Assembly: GCA_002682825.1 (NCBI GenBank)
Contig: NOKP01000003.1
Coordinates: 744,001 to 808,000, forward strand
DNA length: 64,000 nt
Origin: Neonectria sp. B-13
Taxonomy: Eukaryota > Ascomycota > Sordariomycetes > Hypocreales > Nectriaceae
Reading direction: 5' to 3'
Both the position numbers and the translations under genes were made by a program. This document shows, in pieces, positions 23,239 to 33,483 of the stretch; the first letter of the stretch is position 1, and each line of letters opens with the position of its first letter. The notes beneath the pieces were generated by a model. That model had not been told where the DNA came from. It saw only the letters and a list, made by a program, of their open reading frames with translations, and did no database searches.

Positions 23239-24090
23239 TTATATTCTCGGATGATACAACTCGGCGAATGGATCAGAGCTGGAATCAGTTACCCGGGTAT
23301 ACTCCATCCTGTCAGCAATAGTCTTTGCAACACTAGACCCATATACAGCCTCTATCCACGCAAAGATAACGTCAATTCCGGCACTGATACCAGAAGATGT
23401 CCAGATATTGCCATCGTGTACCCAACGCGCTTGATGTATCCATTTCACCTCGGGACGCAGCGCTACCGTTGAGTCCCACGACCGCTTGTTTGTCGTTGCC
23501 TGTTTTCCATCCAGGACCCCAGCACGTGCCGCGACGGCGGAGCCCGTGCAGACCGTGATTAGGTACTGAAGCGAGGGATATGTCTCCCTGATATACTCAA
23601 TGGCACTGCTTATGCCCGGTGCTCGCGTTCCCTGCCCGCCCGGAACCAGAAGCAAATCGAGCGGAGGGGCTATGTTAAACGTATGTGTTGGCACAATGCG
23701 TTGCCCAAAGTCAGACCCCATAGGGTTCTTATGACCAAGTAGCTTCGTTGATACAGGCTCCATAGTCTCGGAAATGATATACAGGTTCATCTTATACGAC
23801 TTTGAGAGTAAATTAAGCGCATCCAGTGGACCAAATACATCGAGTGCTTGGAAGCCTGGAAACACAATAACGCCAAAGTTGAGAGGTTTATCTTAAATTT
23901 GGTCAGAAAACAGCCCATATTATATATACTTAAGAGAGTGATTAAAGTTATAATAGCCAGCCTACTCACCGGTTTGAGATATCAGCGGATGTTGCTGATA
24001 ACTTAACCTCCTGTGGCAAGATGATTGAGGCAACACTGCTGCCGTAGGTCTTTTGGGAAATAATACATTGGCGAGATTACAACGCATCAT
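23239..24090 (-). CDS. DJ-1/PfpI family protein, isonitrile-hydratase-like
   Basis: Exons 24090..23970 and 23891..23239 (intron 23892..23969, 78 bp, GTGAGT donor, CTGAC branch) give 257 residues. The class I glutamine amidotransferase-like fold is shown by FGVIVFPGFQALDVFGP (Asp58), LLLVPGGQGTR, the nucleophile elbow TVCTGSAVAARAG (Cys155) and SSGISAGID. The Asp near the N-terminus, the Cys-Thr-Gly elbow and the GISAGID motif match bacterial isonitrile (isocyanide) hydratases and their many fungal relatives. The first 40 residues are an unconserved extension; the start at 24090 is the first ATG in frame. Isonitrile hydratases convert R-NC to R-NH-CHO. The assignment here rests on family motifs and on the two isocyanide synthase genes next door. 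Fungal DJ-1/PfpI proteins are diverse, so the activity is inferred. Confidence 0.85.
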
Positions 24091-24496
24091 CTTATTGGTT
24101 TGCCGCGACGCTGGGAGGTAATAAGGGACAAGGCCAAGATTGCAGTTTGCTATTGTGTAGGTATCTGTAGATTCAAGAAGCAAAGAGGGGAAAGGTTGAT
24201 TGATCAGCACCTTTTTAAGCAGATCTCGGTCTCGGCCGCAACACGTGAGGAGCACCCTTGTTAGACGGAAGGGTCCGGTTCCGTCGGATGACTGAGGAAG
24301 CAGGGGTCTCAGAGACTGTAGATTAGGGAAATCCCTCGCCGGTCAATCCATTAGTCATAACGACGTTATTAAGGTCGTAATTATCATCAATTCAATCAGC
24401 CTAAATTAGCATCATTTGATCATACATTTCCCGGTGCCAGAGGCACCCAACTTAGACCGTTAGATCCCACTTACGCAGTCACGAGATCTAACAACC

Positions 24497-24586
24497 TGTC
24501 AGATTGCAGTATATGGACTTAGATACGCAAGCAGGTACCAATTATAGTGGTGCACTATATTTTTAGCCTGATAGTGTAATCTGACA
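24497..24586. mobile_element. 90-bp inverted-repeat element (MITE-like), copy A
   Basis: It starts TGTCAGATTGC and ends GTAATCTGACA, giving terminal inverted repeats TGTCAGATT/AATCTGACA. It is about 85% identical over its whole length to copy B at 24715..24804, including the central AGATACGCAAGCAGGTACC. No coding capacity and no clear target duplication. It lies between the DJ-1/PfpI gene and the first isocyanide synthase gene. Confidence 0.8.
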
Positions 24587-24714
24587 ATTAAGAGTCTCGG
24601 AGGTGGAGAAAACTCTGTTGCCTGTAACTACCGTTAGAAAGAGCAGCTAATAATCTCCCAATGACCTAATAAACCAGCGTAAAGCCTCTGGAAGCCGTTC
24701 ACGCTGGGGGTGTG

Positions 24715-24804
24715 TGTTAGATTGCGGTATATAGACTTAGATACGCAAGCAGGTACCAATTATAGTGGTGTACTATGTTTTTGGCCTGACAGTATAATCT
24801 AACA
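24715..24804. mobile_element. 90-bp inverted-repeat element (MITE-like), copy B
   Basis: Same length and orientation as copy A. Its ends read TGTTAGATT and AATCTAACA. Both ends therefore differ from copy A by the mirrored change C-to-T and G-to-A in a CpA/TpG context, so the terminal inverted repeat is preserved. It lies 128 bp from copy A. Confidence 0.8.
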
Positions 24805-25235
24805 CAACCCTCACCGGCGTGGGCTTGCTTGCCCTACTATGTCTATGCAGGACTTGATGGTGTAGGTGTGTTAGAGTGCACCCTTACCAGAAGGCTCCAG
24901 ACCTCTCGATTCAGTCCAGTCCAGTCCATCCAAATCCACTCTAATGCTAATCCAGTCCAACGCGATGACTGATCTTCAGTTGATACTTTCCCCGGTGTTG
25001 CTACGGCTGGTATTCTAGAACACGAAAGATGAAGCAGATAAATCCTTTCCATGCGGATACATATGTCTTTAAGATTAATACAACCCGGAATTCATGTGCC
25101 CAGAATGATGAAACAAAAACCACTTTCAGCGAAAGTGGGAGAGACAATAGGGATGTAGGTTAAGAGCACCGTTGAGTAAAGATGAGCTAGCTATTGAAAT
25201 ATGGACCCCTTGAATGAACTGCATGTACGGCATCC

Positions 25236-26705
25236 TCAATCAAACCCTTCCAGGATGAGTCTACCCTGCACTATGGCAAGAGAAGCCAACTTCACTTTAT
25301 CCGCATCGGACAAAGGTTTTTTAACCTGTTTAAGCCCAGCAGCGTTACGCACCACTAGTCCACCTCCGTAAAGATGCTCAAACTCCACTTCCGTATCCCA
25401 CTCCCACAGCCTAGAACGCTCGCGGAAGAAGTATGGATGACCACATCTATGGACTAGTTCATGTGACTTATTCAAAGCAGCAACGTGCAATGTTTTGAAG
25501 TTCCCATAGATGTCGACGGCTACCGCACAATGCCACGGAGTCATGGAGAAGGTATCCGGCTGGGGAATCAAGGGCATTGATATCTTGGTCAGTCCAGTCG
25601 AGGGGTGGATAGAAAGTCGCACATGCTCGGGGTATTTCTCGCGAATCACTTCCGCGAATGCCTTGAGAAGTAGGAATCATGATTAGTATTCTCTGGGTTC
25701 GCAAGGTTGATATAATTGTATGCTTACAACACCTCGGGCGATCATGGCCTTTGCCGTCTCGTGGACCTTGGCTTTGAACTTCTTTCCACTCGAAACTGAT
25801 TCTCTAACCACACCGAATGCCAAGTCTTTCTTCAAAAACTTGGCGTAGCCGTCGTATGTCATTTTGTAGTCGGGATCGTTCCTGATGCAGGCCGTTGCGT
25901 CAAAATTGGGGTCGGAATAACGGCTCATCAGTTCGTTCCGACTAGGTTCCAATAAACCGATGAACCTTTCCCTGCTTATCTCAGGGTCTGAGTACAGCCC
26001 AAGAAGGTTCATAATGCGCACAAAGTGGATGCATCGATAGCCTTTGTCAGATACCATCTGGCGCAGGATTACTCCGTATTCAAATAGATCATTGTCGGTG
26101 ACTCCAGTGAGGTCTTAAAGCAAGTCTCAGTAATGAAAGTTATTATACTTCGTGAGGCCCATCATACCATTATAGCATGAACCATCAGTTGCAATAAGAA
26201 CCATGGCACCAGGTGTGTAAACCTTCTGGATTCCTGAGCAGAGATCGTTGAGACGATCCAAGGCTAGTTCTTCACCCAAGTCAGGCCTCGTTCCTAAAAC
26301 CTTTTCGACACGATTGATGCTCTTTGCCGGGAAAGCCGGGAGAACCATCGGAATCTTGCGTCCTGCGGCGACATGGCGCCTGACCCTGGGTGAAAATACT
26401 TCTCTGCCAAGGAATATGTTGTTGCCCTGCTGCTGGAGGCTGAAACTTTCGAGCACGTCCATAATCGATGTTACAGTAGTGTCAATTCCCGGGCTCTGCC
26501 CGTCTTTTACCCCGGGCTTTTTGCTTGGTTTTGGTTCTTCCGTTCCTTTGCCGTGCTCATCGTGGAGGCCTCGGAGATTGACGGCTGGCTGCTTGCTGTG
26601 AGGTTGCTCTGCAATGAACCAGGAAAGCATGTCCCGTCCCTGTGACCTGGTATAGATCTGAGCGGATGGGGATGTTGAAATCTGTGGAAACTTCAGGGCA
26701 GACAT
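25236..26705 (-). CDS. Isocyanide synthase homologue (DIT1/PvcA family), ICS1
   Basis: Exons 26705..26168, 26113..25728 and 25661..25236 (introns 54 and 66 bp) give 449 residues. Residues 1-110 are a variable, partly charged extension (EEPKPSKKPG). The DIT1_PvcA domain then shows PMVLPAFPAKS, KVLGTRPDLGEELALDRLN, IATDGSCYND, RLSIHPSTGLTKISMPLIPQ and MTPWH. These are the conserved blocks of the family that builds an isonitrile (PvcA, XanB) or N-formyl group (yeast Dit1) on an aromatic amino acid, using a ribulose-5-phosphate-derived carbon. The protein ends directly after this domain; the TauD/TfdA dioxygenase domain fused to many fungal isocyanide synthases is absent. The next gene upstream is a second homologue in the same orientation with introns at matching positions. 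The product cannot be predicted. Confidence 0.9.
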
Positions 26706-27441
26706 TTTGGTGGTTTCTTGATGGCTTTGGGTTGCTGAAATAGTCTGAGCGTGTAGATGGGAACGGCTTGTTATGATGAAAGGTCTACAGAGGACAAGAG
26801 TTGAGGCTTATATATCAAGAACTGACTGGAAAGAAAATCGGCTTGCCAGGACGCCAATAATGCATGAGGTCTACAGTTGAGCAGCCCCGAGTCATGCAAG
26901 ACTATGCCTGAAATAACTTGATCAACTCTATTCGGTGGACTTCCGGCCTTGGGGAGTAAGGATTCCGAGGTATCTTTGACATTGTGAATTTGGTATCCTG
27001 GTAAGACCAGGGTGTTAGACATGGGTGCACATCACCGACTCCATCAACATAGCCCTGATGCCAAACAGACCAGCTCATCGACATAGACTACTACGCAGTA
27101 CGTGTATCACGTCGGTATAGAGCAACGGACTAAAAAGGAAGGTAAGTAAGAGGTGGCGAAGGTGGAAGATGGATGGGTAGCATTCATTTGATCTATTTCT
27201 CTCCCTGGGTACCACCTACATGTGGCGGTGCAGAGGGGAAACTCTATATATGCATTTAATAACGCGATTTCATGCTGAATCCGAGCTTGGTAAGCGGGGA
27301 AATCAATAAGTGGTCAGGAGAGCGCAGTGAAAACGAGGCGACAGAGGAGGTCAGCAAAGCCGAGCACAGAGAGGTTGCAGAGATATTCTTGTTTACAGTC
27401 TCAATTTAAGGGAAACATAACTCCTCTCTAATACCAGAACA
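26706..27441. other. Intergenic region between the two isocyanide synthase genes
   Basis: 735 bp expected to carry the ICS1 promoter and ICS2 terminator. Short frames on the minus strand lack domains. A purine-rich stretch around 27120-27165 stands out slightly; otherwise nothing is seen. Confidence 0.5.
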
Positions 27442-28724
27442 TCATTCAAGCTTGAATCCGCGAACCTCAAGTTCCCTAAATCGCAAGGCGAGATTAGCCA
27501 GCTGAAGGTTTGAGTCCTCATCTAGGCGCTGTTCCCTTTCATCCGCAGATACATTGACTACAATGAGATGCCCCCCGTAGCTATGGCTAATGTGTACATA
27601 CGAGGGCCAATTAAAGTCAGGGTGCTTCTCCCGAAAGAAGTAAGGTTTTCCGTCTTTCGCGATCAGTTCATACCTCTCGGCATCACGGAATCCCTCCGAC
27701 GGCCCGGTCCGGTACAATCCATTTGCCGTGACCAAGATGCAGGAGTGCCAGGGTGTAAGGCCGAAGCCGCCGGGTTGCGGGATCAATGGAATCGAGATTT
27801 TGGACTTTCTTGTTGATCTGTGAATGGAAAGTCTAATGGCTTCAGGAAACTTTGCTTCCAGGGCTCCTTCGTAGGCCTGTCAAACAGTGTCATCAGCTAA
27901 TACAGTAGAAACGTGAACCCTTGTCCTACTTACCAGCAATCTTTCGGTCATGCGCTCCGCTACTCTTTGTGCCTCCGCTTCATATTTCTCGGGGTCCGTC
28001 TTGATTGTAGGGTCGACTTCCGGCCCCCATCGAAGGTCCTCCTTAGCCGACTTGACATACTTCTGATACGTCAACGCAGTATCCGGGTGCAACTCAATCT
28101 GACGCTTGAGATCAAAGTTTGAGTCAAGGAACCGTGCCTCCATCTCGCGTCGGCAACTGTCAGCCGTTGCTAGATAGTCTGCTTTGGACAGGGCATCCCC
28201 GTCGCCAAGCCCGAGCACGTCCAAGAGACGGGCAAACGTAATGTGCGAAAAGCCTTTCTCCTTGGCCATCTGGCGCAGCTGAACCCCGTAGTCGTAGAAG
28301 GTTGCATCGGGAATGCCGAGGAGATCTGTGTTTTCGGCCATCAGAATTGATCATACCATACCCGTCCTCTATCTAGTGAGTCCTTACCATTGTATACAGG
28401 GCCATCCGCGACCATGGTCAGCTGTGCGCCGTAGGGGTGGACCTTGGCCAGCTCCTCGCAAAGATGGTTCAGCCTAGCCAGGCCTAACTCCTCACCAAAG
28501 TCAGGATTTTCACTTAGGACCTTGTCTGTGTTCGGGTTCTTCCAAGGAAATGCTGGTAGGAGCAACAACAGCGGCTTTTCAGCGGCGAGGAATTTTCGAA
28601 TTTTCGTAGCAACAAGGGGCTCGTATGCTGGCGGGTGATCAGATCCAGGCTGGTCTCCATACCGGGAGAAACGCCGCAGAATAGAGAGTATCTCCTGAAT
28701 TTCTGACTCTGATAGAACGGGCAT
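27442..28724 (-). CDS. Isocyanide synthase homologue (DIT1/PvcA family), ICS2
   Basis: Exons 28724..28388, 28325..27934 and 27876..27442 (introns 62 and 57 bp) give 387 residues. It starts [16 protein letters not shown] with only about 50 residues before the core. Family blocks are [83 protein letters not shown] and LTPWHS. As in ICS1 there is no C-terminal dioxygenase domain. Both introns lie at the same codons and phases as in ICS1: one inside the Asp codon of the YND motif (phase 1), one just before A[FY]. The two genes are therefore ancient tandem duplicates, though overall similarity looks moderate and the N-termini differ. They may act on different amino acids or make two isonitriles of one product. 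The open frame continues upstream of the chosen ATG, but without another ATG in good context. Confidence 0.9.
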
Positions 28725-29282
28725 TTTTGTTAAAGTGGGGGGGTAGTGTTTGGCCAGTGTGTAAAGGAGATGATGAAGAGAAGTTCGGAAGACGCCGAAC
28801 ATTCGGTGGATTTTATGGCTTTTGACTCTACGGCTGAACTTCCCGAATATTCCTACCCTTACTAGGCTCAAAAAAAGGGTGGAAGCACCACTGGTGTACT
28901 GTGGACTGAAATTTCCAAAAGGCCGTCCTGGAAGGCTAGACAGACTGGCAAAGGGCCACTGAGTGTGCCGGCCTGGCAGGATCACCGGATAGGAAAGATC
29001 AGCAATTGGCTGTATTGTGTCACCATCTGCAAGGTGGTATCAGCTGGACATAACCCCTCTTCGAGGGCCATGGCCCACGGCGGATGCTACACGCTTCAAG
29101 GATGAACACTTTAAACGATGGAGGTCTCAGAATCCTTGGATAGACAAAGCGAGAAGTAGCTAGGTACAGGCGAGGAAGTTGAGCCTGTCGACCTTACGAA
29201 GAGACTCGACTCTATTGTGGAAGGATTCATACTCGACAGCTGCTAACGCCTCACAATACGCAGCCAAGATGCCTAATTAGAT
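28725..29282. other. Intergenic region between ICS2 and the amidase
   Basis: 560 bp containing the presumptive ICS2 promoter and the amidase 3' end. No gene or clear motif recognised. Confidence 0.5.
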
Positions 29283-31367
29283 TCACAGTAAGATCTCTCC
29301 ACCGCTTACGCTGCTCGCCCCGGTAGCCGATGTTTTGAGAAGGCCCTTCTTGGTCAATTCGACCACAAGCCCCAAGAGCATTGAGTCACAACCCCTGGCG
29401 ACTAAGAGATTAACTGTTATGGGTAGTTGCTCTGTATGATTGGTTACGGAAGAGTGGTATGGTACTTCTCCGACTGGATTGCCGTATCGTTAGCTGCTTA
29501 AACATAACAAGGTAAAAAGAGCCAAGGGAAAGGAAGAGCTATTGTGAGGCATTGCTTACTCGGAACCACAAGGTCGGGGGTCTCTCCCATCACGCTCCAA
29601 TACGAGTTTGCAAAGCCGAATGGCATGGCCGGCGGGCTCCGGTAGGAATTCCTGTACTGAGTCATTGGCGGCGTAATGTATGCTAGGATCGAAGAGGAGC
29701 ATGTTTCCGGGTCTGATCTCAGAACTTGGCCATGAAGCCAGTTCTTGAAGATGGTCTTATTTCTCAGGCCTTCAGCCAACGCATGCTGCGGGAGACCATC
29801 TCCGTAAGCCCAACGGGCCAACGGGACCGGATTGACGAATGGTTGCCTGCCGGCATGCAATCGTGCATAATGGGCATAGAAAGGGTCTCGTACAAGCTTG
29901 GCCTGCCGTTGGCTGATCAATGTCGCATAGGTCGTGTTCAGCATACTTGCAGGGTTCTCCGGCGTTTGCGGAGGCCGAGAGCTTTGCCAGAACCCCGTCA
30001 TATTGAACGACGTAATGGATCTGAGGCCGAGGAAACTCTTCAATTCACCAAGAAAGTGCTCCACTGCGGTACTGGATTCTGGACTTAGCCCTTGAGGAAT
30101 CCCGTCAACGAACAAGTGCCGGGGGTATCGAGCTGACAGATCTCCGACTGAGCCGTACAAGACATCAGATGCGTCCCGCAGAAGCAAGGCACTTCTCGCA
30201 ATAAGTCCGGCGGTATCGAACTCCGGAGCCAGGGGCAAGACATGATCAAGAGGCACAGACCCATGCGATGGCCGCAGACCATACAGACCGTGGACGCGAG
30301 CGGGACCGCGGATACTCCCCCCTGTATCCGAACCAAGCGCAAGGTCCAACCACGAATAGGACGCAACAGCCGCTCCACCACCTGCGGAAGAGAAGCTAGG
30401 ATCCTGGTATCCGTCTCCGCGCGGGTTAAAGGGCGAGTGGTAGTCGACCCAGTCCGACGTCGCATACTCTCCGTTGGCGAACTGGGCCGTCTTCTGCTTC
30501 CCCACTACGACTGCACCCGCGTCGATGAGCCTCCGAACAGCGGTTGCTGTCACATTGGCACATGGATAGACGTTGTACCAGGCTCGGTTACCGTTGCCAG
30601 TCTTGACGCCGGCGACGTCGTATATGTCCTTGACCCCAAGGCGTACGCCGGCCAGTGGCTTGTCGGGTGTCCTTTCGTAGTAGAGCCTGGAAGGCACGGC
30701 TATGGCGAGACTCTGGCCGGCGACGTTTGCGGGGAGGACGGAGTGGTTCCCGTCTGGTTGAGCATACAGGGACTCGGTGAAAGTTTGTTGGAAGTCGGGG
30801 AAGAGCCGATATGCACGGTGGAGGTTGCCCTGAAACGAGAGAAAGTAAGGGCCCTCGGGAACTTTGTCTTCCGTGCTGTTGATACGTTGATGGAAAATGG
30901 TCCGAATTCCCCAACCATGGACGGAAATATCTGGAATCTGCTCTTCGTTGCCAACGGTGGTGTTCTGTATGTAGACGACTAATAACTGTTAGGTAACGCG
31001 CAAGAAGAGACTGCGGGCAAGTGTAGAGGTCTCAATTACAATATGAAAAGTCCTCAGTCCAAACATCATCTGAAGACTGGTACCGAGAAAACTGCCGTTC
31101 AAGTGCTTCCGTCGTATCGGTTTCGGCTGCCAGATGGACCACACTGATTGGCACGTAGCCGCCCGAGGATGCGGAGTCATCAGACATGCTTGCGATGACG
31201 ACTTTCCGAGGGAGCTTCTTGACGGGCTCGGGGGGGATCCAGAATGAGACATTTCCTAGTTGGATGGTGGCACCGGTGAATAGGCGCAAGGAAGCAGCAG
31301 CAGCAGCAGCAGCAACAGGGCTACTGGCTGCGAAGATTGTGCTCAGAATCAAGTACCGTAGGAACAT
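29283..31367 (-). CDS. Secreted amidase (amidase-signature family)
   Basis: Exons 31367..31040, 30978..29560 and 29473..29283 (introns 61 and 86 bp) give 645 residues. The signal peptide ([19 protein letters not shown]) runs into a seven-Ala stretch encoded by a GCA/GCT-type microsatellite. The catalytic Ser-cisSer-Lys triad is visible: Lys226 in [10 protein letters not shown], cis-Ser306/307 in FSSAGGGAA and the nucleophile Ser331 in [11 protein letters not shown]. The last exon restores the usual amidase C-terminus ([35 protein letters not shown]). Such enzymes hydrolyse carboxylic amides. Many fungal members of this length are secreted and lack a known substrate. It lies directly upstream of ICS2 in the same orientation and is divergent from the MFS gene. 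Within the proposed cluster it could cleave an amide, or the formamide produced from an isonitrile; this is inference. Confidence 0.88.
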
Positions 31368-31484
31368 GGCTGAGAATTTCAAGGATATGAGTTGCTCGGA
31401 GAAGAGTCTCTGTCTGCAGTGGAACCTCGCCCGCATCTTTCGCCATCAGCGTTGGTGGAGCAAATGTATTACTATATAGTTTCA

Positions 31485-31627
31485 ATAAATTGAGAAGGTC
31501 TAGCGCAACGTCAGGCTACCTTGTACCTGAGCCGATTGGATGGAAGTTCGATCGGACTCATAGTTAAGTCTGGTCAAGTTGCCAAGACCGTAGTTAATTA
31601 ATCCGGCGCTAGACCTTCTCAATTTAT
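31485..31627. mobile_element. 143-bp inverted-repeat element (MITE-like) in the amidase-MFS divergent promoter
   Basis: Perfect 22-bp terminal inverted repeats at 31485-31506 and 31606-31627 (ATAAATTGAGAAGG... against ...CCTTCTCAATTTAT) enclose 99 bp of non-coding sequence. It is non-autonomous. It lies in the 553-bp region between the amidase start (31367) and the transporter start (31921), where it may influence both promoters. The rest of the region shows nothing distinct apart from a CT-rich patch near 31800. Confidence 0.85.
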
Positions 31628-31920
31628 CAAGACTTTACGGTACTACCTAGTTTGTAAGCCGATAACCGCCAAGTCGGAGCCGTGTAACACCGGAACTTAA
31701 TATCAGGCGACATCCGCGTAAGCTTAGCCGTCGATGCCGAATACGGTCTGTGATAGGGATGGTGAATCTCGTCATCCCCAGGACCGGACGACTTCACAGA
31801 GTCTTTCTCTCTTATAGCCTCCTGAGTAGCTCATCATCCCAAGCGTTCTAGTAGAGTGGTAGTAGTTTGACCATTTCGCTCACTTCTTGTAAAGAGTTTA
31901 CGGAAACTTCAATTATCACA

Positions 31921-33320
31921 ATGCGCGAGGCCACCGTGAGCCAAGCAACCGCTCCTGTCGAATCGTTAGAACATCACAGTCCTCCACAAGTCTATGACGA
32001 TGATATACCCGACGGGGGTCTCGTGGCCTGGACTCAGGTTGCCATGGGCCATTTGGTCGTCTTCAATTGCTGGGGCTACATCACGTCGTACGTCAACACC
32101 ACTACTCTCTTTCCCACATCCGGACAGACGACATGTCTAACGTTCAGCATTGAAAAGCTTCGGCTTCTTCCAACAGTACTATGTGGAGCAACTTGAACGG
32201 TCAGCTTCGGACGTGGCATGGATCGGTTCAATGCAGATGTTCCTACTGAACTTTGTCGGTATCTTCTCAGGTCGAACTGTTGACCTGGGTTACTTCCGGT
32301 ATTCTCTGCTCATCGGTTGCACACTCCAGGTTCTTGGAGTTTTTGCGACGGCATTCTCTACCAAGTATTGGCAACTGTTCGTCGCGCAAGGTGTGTGCAG
32401 CGGTCTAGGGCATGGATTCCTCTTCGCCCCCATCGTGTCCATCCTTCCCACATACTTTAAGCGGAATAGGGCATTTGCTTTCTCGCTGGCAACCTGTGGA
32501 GCTGCAACAGGGGGTATGATATTTCCCACTATTGCATATACTAGTATGTCGCGATACGGCTTCAGATGGACAGTAATTATTATGGGGTTTGTTATTACCT
32601 TTAATGCTCTTATGATCTTGACTTTTACAAAGACTCGTATCCCTATACGGAAACCACGCTCACTCTTCGACACAAGCGCCTTTGCGGAGCTATGGTATAC
32701 CCTTTTTGCGGTAGGGTCGTTCCTGTCACTTTGGGGGCTGTATTTTGCTTATTTCTATGTGAGTGTTTCGCTTGATTCCTTATTTCAATTAATAAGTGGA
32801 AGTTATCTAATACTGACTATTCAAGGTTGGCATATACGGACGCACTGTGTTGGACTTCTCCTTAACGGAATCCCTACTTGTTATTATTGTTATGAACGGC
32901 GTGGGCATCCTAGGACGAACAATTCCTTCACTGCTTGCAGATAAGTACTTTGGTATCATCAATACCTTAATACCAGCTGTAGGTATCAGTGGTATTCTCC
33001 TGCTCGCCTGGAATGGTGTCTCTTCTACTGAGGGTCTTTTTGGATGGGCTGTTATCTATGGTATTGCTGCAAATGCCACTCAGAGTCTATTCCCAGCGGC
33101 AGTGGGCGACTTGAGCACGGATCCAACTCGTGTTGGAACTAGAGTCGGCATGATTCTAGGTGTGGTTAGTATTTCAAGTTTTACTGGTCCGCCAATTGGG
33201 GGGTGGTTAGTTACTATCCACGATGGGGATTACTTGTATGCACAACTATTTGGAGGACTGTCTATGGTGGCAGCATGTCTGATTTATATATTGGTGGGAT
33301 TAAAGAGACCTAAGAGCTAA
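31921..33320 (+). CDS. MFS transporter, monocarboxylate-porter-like
   Basis: Exons 31921..32087, 32158..32758 and 32826..33320 (introns 70 and 67 bp) give 420 residues. A hydrophilic N-terminus (DDDIPDGGLVAWTQVAMGHLVVFNCWGY) is typical of the fungal MCT-like branch (MCH family). About twelve membrane segments follow, with SFGFFQQYYVEQL in loop 1, FAPIVSILPTYFKRNRAFAF, the GPPIGGWLV motif and a short C-terminus. Substrate is unknown. Members of this branch often export or import organic acids or secondary metabolites, and some lie inside biosynthetic clusters. It is transcribed away from the amidase and closes the group of genes that includes the two isocyanide synthases. Right after it the AT-rich repeat copy 2 begins. 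Confidence 0.9.
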
Positions 33321-33483
33321 GTTAAGTAAATGTTCAGTAATATATCTGTCTATTAGTCTAGCTCTGATAAGATGGGTCTTTTTACTTAAAAAGAAAACCC
33401 TGCACAGGGCTAGGAGGTAACTGCGGGCGCGAAATTAGCGGGAGAAATAATGTAAGTAGGGGCTCGAGCGATTTATATAATAG

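Larger units (their letters stand above)
24091..25235. other. Intergenic region holding the paired 90-bp elements
   Basis: 1.1 kb between the DJ-1/PfpI gene start and the 3' end of the first isocyanide synthase gene. Apart from the two inverted-repeat elements listed separately I see no gene. The stretch 24090-24300 is probably the DJ-1/PfpI promoter. Confidence 0.6.

Noticed and set aside
25236..28724. Reading the two DIT1/PvcA genes as spore-wall dityrosine genes
   Set aside because: Not excluded, but the partner P450 (Dit2-like) is missing from the neighbourhood while a hydratase-like gene is present, so an isocyanide pathway is favoured.
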